Shown piece by piece: positions 33,769 to 46,000 of a stretch of DNA of 64,000 nucleotides (the stretch's first letter is position 1; each line of letters begins with the position of its first letter). Where the stretch lies: contig SADC01001275.1 of the NCBI GenBank assembly GCA_004194705.1, positions 2,108,001 through 2,172,000 on the forward strand, given 5' to 3'. A program made the translations under genes and the position numbers. The notes beneath the pieces are model-generated. The model worked only from the letters and a program-made list of their open reading frames with translations. It had not been told where the DNA came from and ran no database searches. The stretch comes from Ditylenchus dipsaci (lineage: Eukaryota > Nematoda > Chromadorea > Rhabditida > Anguinidae).

Positions 33769-35828
33769 AAAAAGCCATATTTTTTATAAACATATGCTTT
33801 TGTGTGAAAAAAATAATATTTACCTGAACCTCCGTCCAGTGATGCCCAATGATGAGTAAATCCAGTAACAAAGTTAACAGAATTACAGAACTTCGCAGAA
33901 AGTAGGTAAAATAGAGGATCTATAATTCTATTTATTGTGATATTGGTTTGGAGTTTTGTGTAAGAAGCACACTGTATTTCTCTAATAACACCTGAGAGGC
34001 CTTTTTTCAAATATATAAAATTCTTGAAATTTTGAAATTGATTTCGAATTTTTGTCGCTCCATAAAAATCTAAAAAATGGACTCGGTCAACCATGTGGTA
34101 GTTAACCCTAGGACAACCACGTTGACTACAAAGCGGTCATGTTATATTTGCAAAGCTTGATCTGGTGTTCATAAAACACATCAAAAAAGGGTTTAAAAAT
34201 CTAGGAAGATATCAATCTCAGCTACAAAATGAGATATTTTGCGGGCTGATGAGACACTTCCCTTCAGAAATATAACCGTATTTAGGGTGACATAGGCATT
34301 GTGACCATTATGAACAAACTTAATTTTCAAAAATGATAGGTTGCACAGCTGCAGAACTTATTTATTTTTGCGTTTTTACTTTTATGGATGGTTTTCAGAT
34401 CGAGAATTCTGAAACCTATTTCAATAAAATGTGTCTAACTGTGTAAGCCATTACAATCTCCAAATTGCATTTTTCAATTATGACCACACTGTGGTCAACG
34501 AGGTCAGGAGCGACAATTTTCACGTGGTCGTCCTATGGTTGAGAAAACGCAATAAACAGGGATTTAGAAAATTTACTCTAGGCGAACCTATAAAACCTCA
34601 AAGCCGAATGAAGTGGTCTGATGGTGCAGGCTGGCTTATTAGAGCTGGCTTATTAGGTAATACGGTAGTGTTAAAATCTGATAATTTGAAAATTTCAGTA
34701 AAATTATTTGATTTGGACACCATTGTGCAAGAGTATTCTTACCTGGACGGTTCGACCATATTCTCCTACTTGTATTTCGACGTCCACAATGGATAACAGC
34801 AATCCTGATAGGGCCACATAAACACTCCAGTTGCACAGCTGAATATATAATGCGTTTTTTAATTATCCTTTTCAAAAGAGACAACAAATGTAACTTAAAT
34901 AACCTATTTCCCACATTTTGTTTCACTTTTATTGATATTAAATTTCGACCCTACCGGACTATAGGGTCGAAATACTATAACATACCGTCCCCCATGTTCA
35001 TTATCTTTTTTTAATACTTAATTGGCCCGATATAATCTGGTAGCGCCTAAATTTCACTTCACTTTTTTGAATTATTAACCCATCTTAAAATATTCATAAC
35101 TTATGATTCTGCCAAAACATACCTGCAAGCGTCTCTAAAGCAGACAAAAATTTACATTTTGCAGAATCAGATTAACAGAAAACCTCAATGAGACGTCGAC
35201 GCCGCTGAAACCGTTCCCGAGCCGTTTCGGCGTTACTAAAAGCATATTTATGAATGAGCTTTTCAGTGATCATATTAACAATTATTACCTTAAGGCCACG
35301 CCGTAACCCTTGCTAAAATTTATAACTATTACGAAATAATCTTTATAACGAAATAATCTACCTTCCAGGCCGTCTACTACAACGACGGCGAACACTTTGT
35401 CTGTTTAGGCTATTATGGTTTTGACCAGAGGAATTTTTTTCTCCTCTGTCACGTTCATAAAAAGATTCAAGTGCTAAAATACATTTGGAATTAAACATTT
35501 TTTAATAAGGATAATTTAATTTAATAAGTAAAGTTCATTGATATGTTAGAAGATTGCAAGTGAAAATTAATATAGGGGGAATTAAACCTGAAAGAAATCT
35601 TGCTTTGTTTTTTTAGTGTAGCTGGCATATTTTGAAACAAAGTCTTCTGAATAATGGATGTTTGTTTCGAAAACTTTGTTTTTTCTAAACAATACATTTA
35701 AAAGAATTAGCAATGGTTGCAAAAAGCAAGAGAAGAGGCAGTTCAGTAGCTCAGAATACATTCCCGAAAGAGGTGCTATAGGGTTAGAGTTGCGCACAAA
35801 CCTCAAGGACAAATCCGCGCAAAATACT
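33769..35828. other. No confident gene
   Basis: Open frames at 33684-34094 (minus) and 34431-34796 (plus) are moderately long and have possible splice sites, but neither carries a recognisable motif. TGGTTGACC/GGTCAACC words recur near 34080, 34130 and 34495, suggesting a repeat element at 34085-34510. A perfect hairpin TTTCGACCCTA...TAGGGTCGAAA lies at 34944-34973. Confidence 0.4.
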
Positions 35829-36414
35829 ACAGGGTGGACCATTTATTCATTAACATTTTTTTGGCCATAACTTTTGGAATAAATGGTCTTTTTTCTTGCG
35901 ATTTGTTTGAAACAAGATTATGTTATTATCATGGACAATAATTAATATATGGCATTAACATCGATACATCGATTGACACCATAATTATAGACATCAATTT
36001 ATCGGTCGACCATCTTCTGAGGCTCACCCTTGACAGAAAATTCAAAATGTTTCTTGTCGTTTTGGTCAAATCATTGATCGGAGTTCAATAAACTTGACTT
36101 TTAATCCATCCCACAAGAAAAAGTAGCACATGAGAGTAAGGCGTCCAAGAAAGATTTGCAATGCCGCGTTCCATCCACCGATTTCGAAATTTTTCTGTTA
36201 CATAATTGCGCTCTATTGTGAATAAACAGCCGTAATCGATGTTTTCACAAAAGCTGCCATATATTGGCTTTTGTCCGTGATAATAACGAAATACCGTTTT
36301 TAAACAAAATGCCAAACATAGAGCTTTTAAATGAGTGGTCGATTAGGGAAAAAGGTCATATTTTCAAAAAGCTATGGGCAGAAAAAATATGGGTGAAAAA
36401 GTTGGGCTACCCTG
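35829..36414 (-). mobile_element. Truncated mariner-like element
   Basis: The ends are CAGGGTGG (35829) and CTACCCTG (36414), flanked by TA (35827-35828 and 36415-36416). At 586 bp it is far shorter than an autonomous mariner and keeps only the C-terminal part of a transposase on the minus strand. Confidence 0.7.
36085..36315 (-). pseudogene. Mariner-like transposase, C-terminal fragment
   Basis: The 76-codon frame contains KFRNRWMERGIANLSW, then a segment ending LVGWIKSQVY, which parallels the 'RWIGRRGPVEWPPRSPDLTPLDFFLWGYLKSKVY' layout of mariner transposases with the SPDLxPxDF core eroded. The first two catalytic acidic residues lie in the deleted part. Confidence 0.65.
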
Positions 36415-36727
36415 TATTAATATTACATGGACTCAGAAACTGTTTTTTCCAGTTCTAGTGATTAAAATACGTAATAAAAAAAACTAGGAAATTCTGCTAT
36501 TTTCCAGTAGCCTTTATTTTGGTTCCCTAAGGCAAAAAGTCAAAATTTAGTCAACTTTTTTAAAAATTGCTTTCCACACATAAAAAAGTTTTTTTTTATT
36601 AACTTTCCTAAACTATTTTCCGAGAAAAGTTAGTGTAATGAACTTCGTCCTAAATTCAATATACAAAAATAATAAAAATTTTGGTTAATTTTTTTGGAAG
36701 AAGAGATAAATAGAAATTATCCGATAG

Positions 36728-37046
36728 CTAAAAAGTAAAAAACCTCTTATGCGTGTTAGGCATTACATTAGTATTAAAAAACTCCCACCCAAAGACACTA
36801 AACCAAGTAAAACTAAAAGATCCCGCAACCATTCTCTTCACTGAAAAAAAACAAATAAATTTTATTCCTCAAAAAATGAAACCAATCCCATTTATCCAAC
36901 CACCCTAAAAGTGGCATAAATTTTGCTAGATGGATGGGTAGCCACCATAAAAGAGACTTACGGACAGAGGAGTAGAGGGCACGACAAGAAGCTTTAGTAT
37001 CGCCGAAGCCAGCACCAAAGGCTCCCAATCTAGCAGCTGCTGCCAT
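36728..37046 (-). CDS. Small single-span membrane protein, two exons
   Basis: Exon 1 is 37046-36962 (MAAAARLGAFGAGFGDTKAS onward), donor GTAAGT. Exon 2 is 36840-36728 after TTTTTTTTCAG and joins in phase, giving 64 residues. The N-terminus is Ala/Gly-rich with a few basic residues, and residues about 32-45 (VAGSFSFTWFSVFGWEF) form one hydrophobic segment. Size and layout recall small respiratory-complex subunits such as UQCR10, but the sequence match is too weak to name it. Confidence 0.5.
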
Positions 37047-37059
37047 TGTGCTCCAATAT

Positions 37060-38828
37060 TTCAGAAATATAGAAGAAACCAGCTACCTGACAAACAACCA
37101 AGGGAATAAATTAAGCAAAGCTACAAATAATTAAATTCCAGCATCACCACTAAATGGGCCTTGGCTGGTGGTCGCCATGGATTTGCCTCTGACTGCCTCA
37201 AACATAAATACTTCACCTCCTCCTCTTCTTTGAGGATGCGAGAGGCCCACTGGCACCCAAATTTAGATTTGTTCCGGCTGTCCTGGAAGTCTAAGTTTTT
37301 TTCGGCTGAAATTGATTTTTTAAAAGCAGCAAGGAGAAACAAAAAAAGTATCGATGAGTTTGGATTTTTCGACTTTTCTGCTTTGCAGTAGGTAACTGGA
37401 AAAAGGCCTTTTTGGTGTTCGGTCGCAAAGTAACTGCATTTGTGGTCGTATTAATTTGATTTGCTTGAAAAGGGATTTTTAAAGCACAAGAAATAATTTA
37501 AAAAAATTGAATTAAAAAAGGGAAAAGTTTATTTCGCATTTTGAATAAAACTCTGGGTCCAAGGTCTCGGTGGGCATTTTCAAATTCAACTCTGCTCTGA
37601 CACATAGACTCACAAAGTCGAAGGAAGGGGTGCTTATTCTAGAAGAAAAAACGGTGAAAAACTTAGTAAAAAACCAAGTATAAAGGCTGTTTTTAGTGGT
37701 TATAGAGATGTTTATCTGAAAAAGAGTAAAAGTGGGAAACTGAATTAATTCGATTCCGCATGGAAATTGCCTTTTCTTCTGGCTTTTTAACCCTTTTTCT
37801 CAGCTAATTTTTTTATTGACAAGCACTACTGCTGCCACTATTCTTTTTTATCGATTACTAAAAACTAAGACAGGGGTGACATGTTTTTTCTAAACTAATT
37901 AATGAATTCTTTATGTGAAAGCGGTGATACACGCACACCAAAACAGCAATTTTTTAGATAAAGTGGTTTTTAATCAGCTCTGCCAAGGAAAAGCTTTTAA
38001 AAACCAGTAAATTAGTTTGAGACAAATTATTCTCACGTATAACAAATATTTGAAGTAGTGTAATTTGTAAAAAATAGAATAAATTTTGATTGAGCTCCTG
38101 GGAACGGAGTCATATTGCAAAAAGCCCCTGTTAGCTGGCTATTGTGGACTGGAAACAAAAAGGGCGAAGCACAAACAATAGAAGTAATTTAAGCTCTTTT
38201 TTGCAAATAAGTATATTTAAATGGAAATTAAGATTATTTTTTAAAAATAATTAAAAAATTAATTGGGTAGGCCTTATCATAAAGGTAGCTTACCTCGATC
38301 AATAGAGCCGTGATTCACACGCATTATCATCATAGAAAACACAGTCGACGCTCGGTTTATCGATACCCCAATGAGTTCGTTCTCTCCTAAGGTCCGACAC
38401 CTTTTTAGCCTTACTTTGAAGGTCTTTCTCAGTAATGCTTCGTAAGTCTAGTTAAAGAAACCGGAAAAGTTTCGGGTTGCAGTATGAAATTTCGACGCTA
38501 CTGTCATATAACCACCTTACAGTAGCGCTGAAATTTCTTCCACGCTGAGTGGTCAGATTCCATAAATACCGGATATCCTATAAACAGCCCTCCCTGGCGT
38601 TGAAAATTGTGTCTTTTGCATTGCGTTTTGGACCCTTTTAAAGACTTCTCTCAGGCAATTTACCATCTATTTTGTAGCCATGAGCTTACGTTAAAGCGGG
38701 ATCACCTTTTAAAAGCCATTTCTTTTTGAATTGGAATCGTTTAAATTTGTCGGCCTAGAACTATCAAACAAATGTAGGTTAAAAAAAGTGTGCAGACTCT
38801 AGGCGGGAACAAAGTTTTTTACGACTTA
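37060..38828. other. No confident gene
   Basis: A plus-strand frame at 37161-37391 is open for 76 codons but has no recognisable motif and overlaps the upstream region of the minus-strand gene. Near 38342 is a CAGTCGACGCTCGG pogo-type end whose partner is not clear. AT-rich otherwise. Confidence 0.4.
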
Positions 38829-39078
38829 CCGTATTTCCTCTAATAAGCGCGCATGCTCTGATAAGCGCGCAACCCCTACTTTGAGGACCTATATGTCAGC
38901 CCAGAGCAAATATTTTGCAAAGCTGTTTATTGTATTTCTTAACTCCCACGAGCTCTATCGATTCAACTTTTTAGATTTTGGTTGAGCACGCGAAATTTTC
39001 GAGATTCACCCAAAAATTTTCAGATTTTCGGGGGTTTGAAAAATAAGCGCGCATGCGCGCTTATTAGAAGAGATACGG
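38829..39078. mobile_element. CCGTA-family MITE, best-preserved copy
   Basis: CCGTATTTCCTCTAATAAGC at the left, GCGCTTATTAGAAGAGATACGG (complement) at the right, TA at 38827-38828 and 39079-39080. It has the full internal block: TTTGAGGACCTATATGTCAG, TTTTGCAAAGCTG, CACGAGCTC, TTTTGGTTGAGCACGCG. Confidence 0.8.
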
Positions 39079-39080
39079 TA

Positions 39081-40008
39081 CGTTTATCCAAGAGAGCACT
39101 GCAGTTTATTTGGTTAGCGCCAATTTGAACTTTAAAAGGGTATAAGAGCTGTATTGGCAAGAAAAAGAAATAACAGGGACTGCTTTTATATTTTTGGTAC
39201 CCATTGTCTAAAAGAGCCAATTTTTTTGTCGACATGTAGAATTGTCTTTTTTGTGCCAAAAAAAATTTTTCCTATTGGAAATGTCCTTTTTTAAATTTTT
39301 TATCATCATCCCTGGAAATGATCTAAAAAGGATCAGCGACCAAAAAAAATTACTATATATTGTTTCGTCTTTCTCATGTTAAAGAAATAAAAAGTGCATT
39401 TTTGTGTATTTATGGAGAGGGCTCATTTAGCTTTATTTGTTTGTAGATCAACATGATAAATATTTTGCGTCCTTCTGCAAAGAGTTCATTTGGCTTAATT
39501 TGTTTGTAAACCAACCAAATAAACTTGTTGCGCCATTATAAAGAGCGTGTCCTTATGAACAGAGCTCACTCTATAATTTTTTTGTGTGTGTTTTTCAATA
39601 AATTTTACCCAAAAAATTTTATTCGAATAACCCCAGTCAGAATGAGTAGGTAGTTTTACTGATTCAGAATGACCAAATATAGTCAAAGGGACAAAACATG
39701 CTTACCTCCCAAAAGTCAGAAAAAAAAAACTTTTTTTATGGCGTTCAATACGATAAAATACTTTTAAAAAATTTCAGAAAAAATCTTATTTCCATTCAAT
39801 AAATGGCATTTTCAATCAATTATATTTTCGAAAAGCTCTTAAAGTTATGTGCTTTCTGAAACTCACCCTGATAGTTGTTTGGATTTTTTGGGTGAACGTC
39901 TTGAGTGAATTCTTTTTCAATTTTTCGTCTACTTTTACCAATAAAACTACATATACAATAAAACAGGTAAAATATATTTGTATTTTATTCACCAAAAGCA
40001 TTTTTTAG
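39081..40008. other. No gene recognised; 5' side of the DUF229 gene
   Basis: Near-direct repeats TTCATTTGGCTTAATTTGTTTGTA (about 39423-39450 and 39486-39510; each 24 nt with differences) are visible. The first coding exon or exons of the DUF229 gene, with the expected signal anchor, should lie here or further left, but I could not place them. Confidence 0.4.
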
Positions 40009-43000
40009 TTGGGTCATTTGGAACTTGGAAGTGTAAAATGCCGAACAAAGATCCTTGGCATCCTGATCTTTTGAAATATTTAAATCCTTTAGAAAGCGGT
40101 CCAATGGAAAAATGCGTTCCAAGTTTTGTCGAAATGACGCAATTTGTACCAGACAAACGAGGATACAAATTATCTATTAGAAAACCATACGCTAAGAAAC
40201 ACAAATGCAAATACAGGTTTGTTTAAAAAGTATATCAAACTTAGAAAATTATTTTGCTTTGTTTACTAGTTTTGCATCAAATTAGAGTAATGGTTGGATT
40301 TAACCACGTGTCCCAATGTACCAAAATCACAATCTATATCATTTTTTCTGCTTAACGTGATAAAAAAAACCCTTAATTCTAAACACTTTATGCACTGAAA
40401 ATTTGAAATTTGGAATAAGCTACACAATCTTTAAATTATTTTTAAAAAACTTTTCACGAAAAAAAATTGGGAAGGGACTTACACATGTTTTGGGTCTTTT
40501 TGAGACAAACCTTTTTCTTGTCGTAAAAAGTTATTTTTCGCAGAAAAGGGTATGCCCGGACACACTTGTTTGGTGCTCTCCAAAGCTGTTATTTAATCGA
40601 CACCAAAAATCGACTCTTGCCTTAACACTCCAAGCCTCATGCGTGACTTTTGCCATTTATGAAGCGGAATTTCATGGAGAAAACAATGGCTTTTTCAGAT
40701 TTTTTTCAAATCTAAAAAGTGGTTCAAATCGACCTTTGAAACATGTGACCCATAGACCGGGCACTACAAACTTAGATAAGGCTGTAACTTTTTTCACAGG
40801 TATGATTGTTATGTGTTTTAAAATTTATAAATGTTCCTCATGAGCTACTCTATCTTTCTTCAGTTGCATAAATATCACTTCTACCGAAAATTCAAATTCA
40901 AAGGCGCGCATTTAAATATTTGGTCAAAAAATTTAGTCATGTTTTGTATTTTTGTTCATATCTTTGAGTTGCTTCATGACGAAATTTTGATCTATAGCTA
41001 TTTTGAAGCTAAGTATACTAGCTTTTTTATGCATATTCATTTGTTCGAATACATTACAAATTTTGAGACAAAAAGAGAATTTCAAAACTACTTTACATTT
41101 TTTGAAATACATATTTTGTGATAAAATTCTATAATTATCTGTTTTTTTCTGATTTTTAAAAAAATCTGATATGAATTCAGATTCTACATGAAAAACTGGT
41201 TCCAAGGTCGCTGTGGCCTGATGTAATATATGCTTTCTTATGAATAATTTTCGAATGAGTCCAATGGTGTGCATGAATTTCTGAACACCACCATAATAAG
41301 TCCTTTTAGCGTTCTCCGGCACCTAGTGCATCAAAAGCATATTGAGTTAAAAGAAAACAATGCTTTAGCCGACGCGACACATTTTGACGATCCGTTTGGT
41401 GTATTATGAGCTTTTAAGTCAGGCCAACTGCATTGCACCTAATGCTGATTCACAATCGCTACTACAAGAAATTCTGAATCTCATCACAAGTGTTTGACTA
41501 TATAATTTAACTATTATACCAATAAAATGCGCTTACCTACATACTTATAATACACCAAACGGATCCTCGCAATGTAACGCGTCGAATAAGCATCGTTTTC
41601 TCCTAGTATATTTATATTTATAGACCCCTGGAGAATGTTGAGCGGACTAATTGGGGTGGTGTTCAGAAATTCATGCACACCATTATACTTATTAAAAATT
41701 ATTCATAAGAAAGCATGGATTATATCATACCACAGCAACTTTAGAACTTTTTTTTTATGTAGAATCTGAATTCAAAATTAGATTTAAAAAAAATCACAGA
41801 AAAACAGATAATTTTAGAAGTTTATCACAAAAATGTGTATTTCAAAAAATGTGATGTAGTTTTGAAATGCTCTTTTTGTCTCAAAATTCGTGATGTATTA
41901 AAACAAATGAATATGCATAAAAAGATTGTTCACTCAGCTACAAAATAAGTTATATATCATAACTTTGTCATGAACCAACTCGAAGATATTAACAAAAATA
42001 CAAAACATCGCTAAAATTTTTAACCAAAAATTTAAATGCGCGCCTTTTGAATTTTTTTGCACAAATAGGACGGAAAACAGTGCAAAACGATTCTAAATGC
42101 TTTATAAGACACGAAATCTTCAATTGTCTCCGCAGGGTGTGCAGTGTTTACGAATAGGCTATCTAAAAGATAATCCTTAAATCCCAAGCAGACTTTTAAC
42201 ACTGTATTTTGAGTCGGGCTAAAAAACATGTATATACAACGTAACACGTCTTTTTGTAGCGCAGAATATGTGATTCCAGATGCCATAAAGCATGTTCTAG
42301 AAAAATTGATATACTGAAAGTTATAGGCGTTTTCTGTAAAACAAGTGATATTTTTTAAAACTCTCATTTTAGGGATCTTTGATTAATTTAATTCTTATTT
42401 TTGGTCGAGGTGATATTTATGCAACTGAAGAAAGATAGAGTAGCTCATGAGGAACATTTATAAATTTTAAAACACATAACAATCATATCTGTGAAAAAAG
42501 TTACAGCCTTATCTAAGTTTGTAGTGCCCGGCGTATGGGTCACATGTTTCAAAGCTCGATTTGAACCACTTTTTAGATTTGAAAAAAATCTGAAAAAGCC
42601 ATTGTTTTCTCCATGAAATTCCGCTTCATAAATGGCAAAAGTCACGCATGAGGCTTGGAGTGTTAAAAGACCCTGTCTCTTTATTATCATAGAAATTTCA
42701 AAAATTTGCATGCGCAAGGGACCACACGCAGTCGATAATGCTTTTTCAATAATGTTTTCGAAATGTTTTTTATTTTCATTATTTGGAAAATAAATGTGTA
42801 AATTTGTTTAAAATATAGAGCTATTTACTAGACAAGTCCAACGTTGTTCGTCAATGCCAGAGTGGAAAAGTTTTCCGGCTTTCACTGCTTCACAAATACC
42901 ACTAACATAATGTAACTTATATCAAAAAGCACGTGAGGTTTAAAATTAAAATGCAAACAAAAAATGGCTGCCAGACAAATTCTAGTATTTTTAGAAAATA

Positions 43001-46000
43001 TCATTCATAAAATGGTCAATTCATAAAAAAACTATTATAGAAAATATAAAAATGCACGAGACTGAGATGCGCTTCGGCAGGAAAAGTGATTTCTTCTCAT
43101 ATAGCTAACTAGCTATAAGTTCGAAAGAAAATATTATGACAATTTGAAAAATTAAAAATTTGGGGTGAAAGTAAACGCTTCGAGTTTCGAGTAGTCCTAG
43201 AAGCTTCTCTGAAGTCTTGATTTTGTAGATAACACGTATTTTGGTAACATGCCCAGCAACTCACCTTGAGTATTAGGGTTTCGGTGGTTAAAATCGCGGT
43301 TTTGGTCTCATCAAATCCGATTATCAACATGATTTGACAAACGATAACATTGGGGGTTTGGTGGGCGAAATCGCACTTCGGTACTATCAAGGGTACTAGC
43401 TCACGGTGTGTCAAGCGTCAAATACAAGTTAAATTCAGTTTATAATTGTGAGTTTCATGTCAAGACAATGCCAGAATTGTTGGATGCAATTTTTTTGTTT
43501 TCCCGACCAAATTTTTAGTGTTCGATTATGAATATATTGTATACATCAAAAGCTAAGTCCCAGTTTTATCTTTCTGTATTTTCTTCACTGTACATTTAAA
43601 TTTTGTGTAGTTCGTTCATTTTATTTTCAATTACTACTTAAATACTTTCAAATATTAATTGGTAGACTGTTTTTACACATCAATCTCTCGCATCTTTATA
43701 AAAAAGGAAGTTTATACAAAATGTAGCCCTTTGTCTGGGCTATTGATTGATATTTTCGAATTGTGTTCATTAACCCTCCTGAAAAAGTGGATAGCTTTTC
43801 AAGTTGCATATGAAATTTCGCTACCGTGTTTTTACAGAAGTTTACTTTAATTTTAGGCCTTTCCGGCAATTGTGACTACGAATATCCCACGAAGTTTCTT
43901 GACTGGAGTAATGGCTCGGAAGCCATAATCAAACGAAGTACTGGAACAACACGGCTTATTGTCAGGAGTAACCTCAATTGAGAGCGCACCAAAACTAATA
44001 ACTTTAATCTCACTAACCATTACAGACTTTAGATAGAGCAAGCTTCAGAAATCAGATCCACAAATAGAATAATGATTTTGAAGCTAGACTCACTTTATCG
44101 ATTGAATGTGAGCAAGAAAATTTGAATTTGCATCAATAAATCTGTGGCTATTTGAGATCACAATATTTTTTTTAGGGAAACCTATTGTTTTGACTAGAAA
44201 CGTCGTTCGGATAAACTCTTTACAAAATTGTCGTATGCGCCCTAAAACACGTCTTCTCCACGTTAAAAGTGCTAAAACATCAAGAAATAAATTTTTGGGC
44301 TTTTTGGGATGGCATCGAATAAGGAAGTTCACCCAAAAAAAGTTTGCCCATAGAAATACTTTATTCGGCAAAAACATTTTAAGCGAAAAAAAAGTTTATG
44401 TAACTTTTTTGGGCTATGTTATTTAGAGAGTCAACTGCATTTATTTTTAGTTGCCTAACTACAATCAGTGACTATGAATTTAAAAGAGGAGAATGGATTG
44501 AGTTAAATGGTTCAGTACAACCACCTTGTGATATCATTGAAGTGGAGTGTTTCAAAGAAAAAGTAGACAGAGCTGTGTACACCAATCTCTACTACCAAAT
44601 ATAGTGAGTCCACCCTTTTTTTTAAATACGAAAATTGAATTTTTTAGCCGTCCGCCTCAAACATCGGCACTAAATACATTAGCTATACAGCAGAAAAGCG
44701 ACAAAAAACAGACACAAAAGCCTTTTGAAAAGAAAGAAATAAAAGAAAAAGGCTTTGGACTACACATGATTGTGTTAGATTCTGTCTCGCGGTCTAGATT
44801 CCTGCGATCTCTGCCTAAAAGCTTGTACTTCTTACAAGAAGACCTTGAAGCCATCACTTATCATCATCTAATAAAGTTGGGCTGAATAGCATGCCCAATG
44901 CATTTGCTTTTTTGTTTGGTAAGATTTTTACAAGATGGCATAATAATAAAAAAGCAAGTTTGAGGACGACAAATGGAACCTTTACCTAAAAGCCCACTCC
45001 GTGAACAAAAGGTGCTTCCAGATCTGGGTTTCGATTATAAAACAAGATGTTCCGAGAATCTAGACAACGAAACATCATGGATATTTGCTATTTTTAAGAA
45101 ATTAGGTTACAAAACGATGATTGCAGAAGATTGGGCTAAAGGAGCTGTTAATTGGCCAGATTGTGTTGGCTTCAAAAACCAACCTACTGATCATTACATG
45201 AGGTAAATGCACTCACTGTGATTAGTGCCATTTTTGAAGTAAGTCCTGATCACTTGTTCAGCAACCTGGAATTGGAGTAAATTTCTTCCTAGTAAAGGTT
45301 TTCACCACAACTTGTTCACGAAGTCGGAGTTGTAGTACACGTAATTGGTGAACATGATTTACGGCAAAACTATTTTAATTGGCTTCTCGATTACCAATAT
45401 GCCAGTCAAAATATAGTAATTTTTAGACATCGGTGTTTAGCGCCAGCTATATTTATTCAAAAGCTCGGAGCCTTATGCCGGTTATTATTCCCACCTTTCA
45501 CCCAAGCTTTCTATGACCAATCTGTTAAAAGAGGTGGCTTTGCCAATGTATGGCGAAACTACTATAAAATAGTTTTATGACATTTTTTTAAATTGTTGCC
45601 TGACTAACAACAAATCATAGTTTTAACAAAAGTGTGGATAAAATATTTTTAGGCCGTTTCAAATACGAGTAGAAATGGACCAAAATACGTTTGAAACAAG
45701 TCATTGCCGAGAACACTACTTATTTTTGCTAGAATACCTTCAACAGTTTTTAGAAGTCTATCAAGATGAACAACAAAAGTTTACTATGACTTGGGTTTGA
45801 ATTCCAAAATATGTATGACAAGTTTATTTAAGTTTTAGATCGTTGAGCTTACTCACAACTACCTAAACTCTCTTTATCATGCTGATGACACCTTTTACAA
45901 ATGGTTCAAAGATACACATGAAAAGGTTAATTCAACTAATTTTTGATTCAAATTAAAAACACTCTTCAAATTATGTAAATTCTCCTCAAAGTACGTCAAT

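Noticed and set aside
40600..42720. Matching plus and minus frames with a shared peptide
   Set aside because: Same peptide on opposite strands at both ends of the TTAA-flanked palindrome. No start context, no splice logic and no family match.
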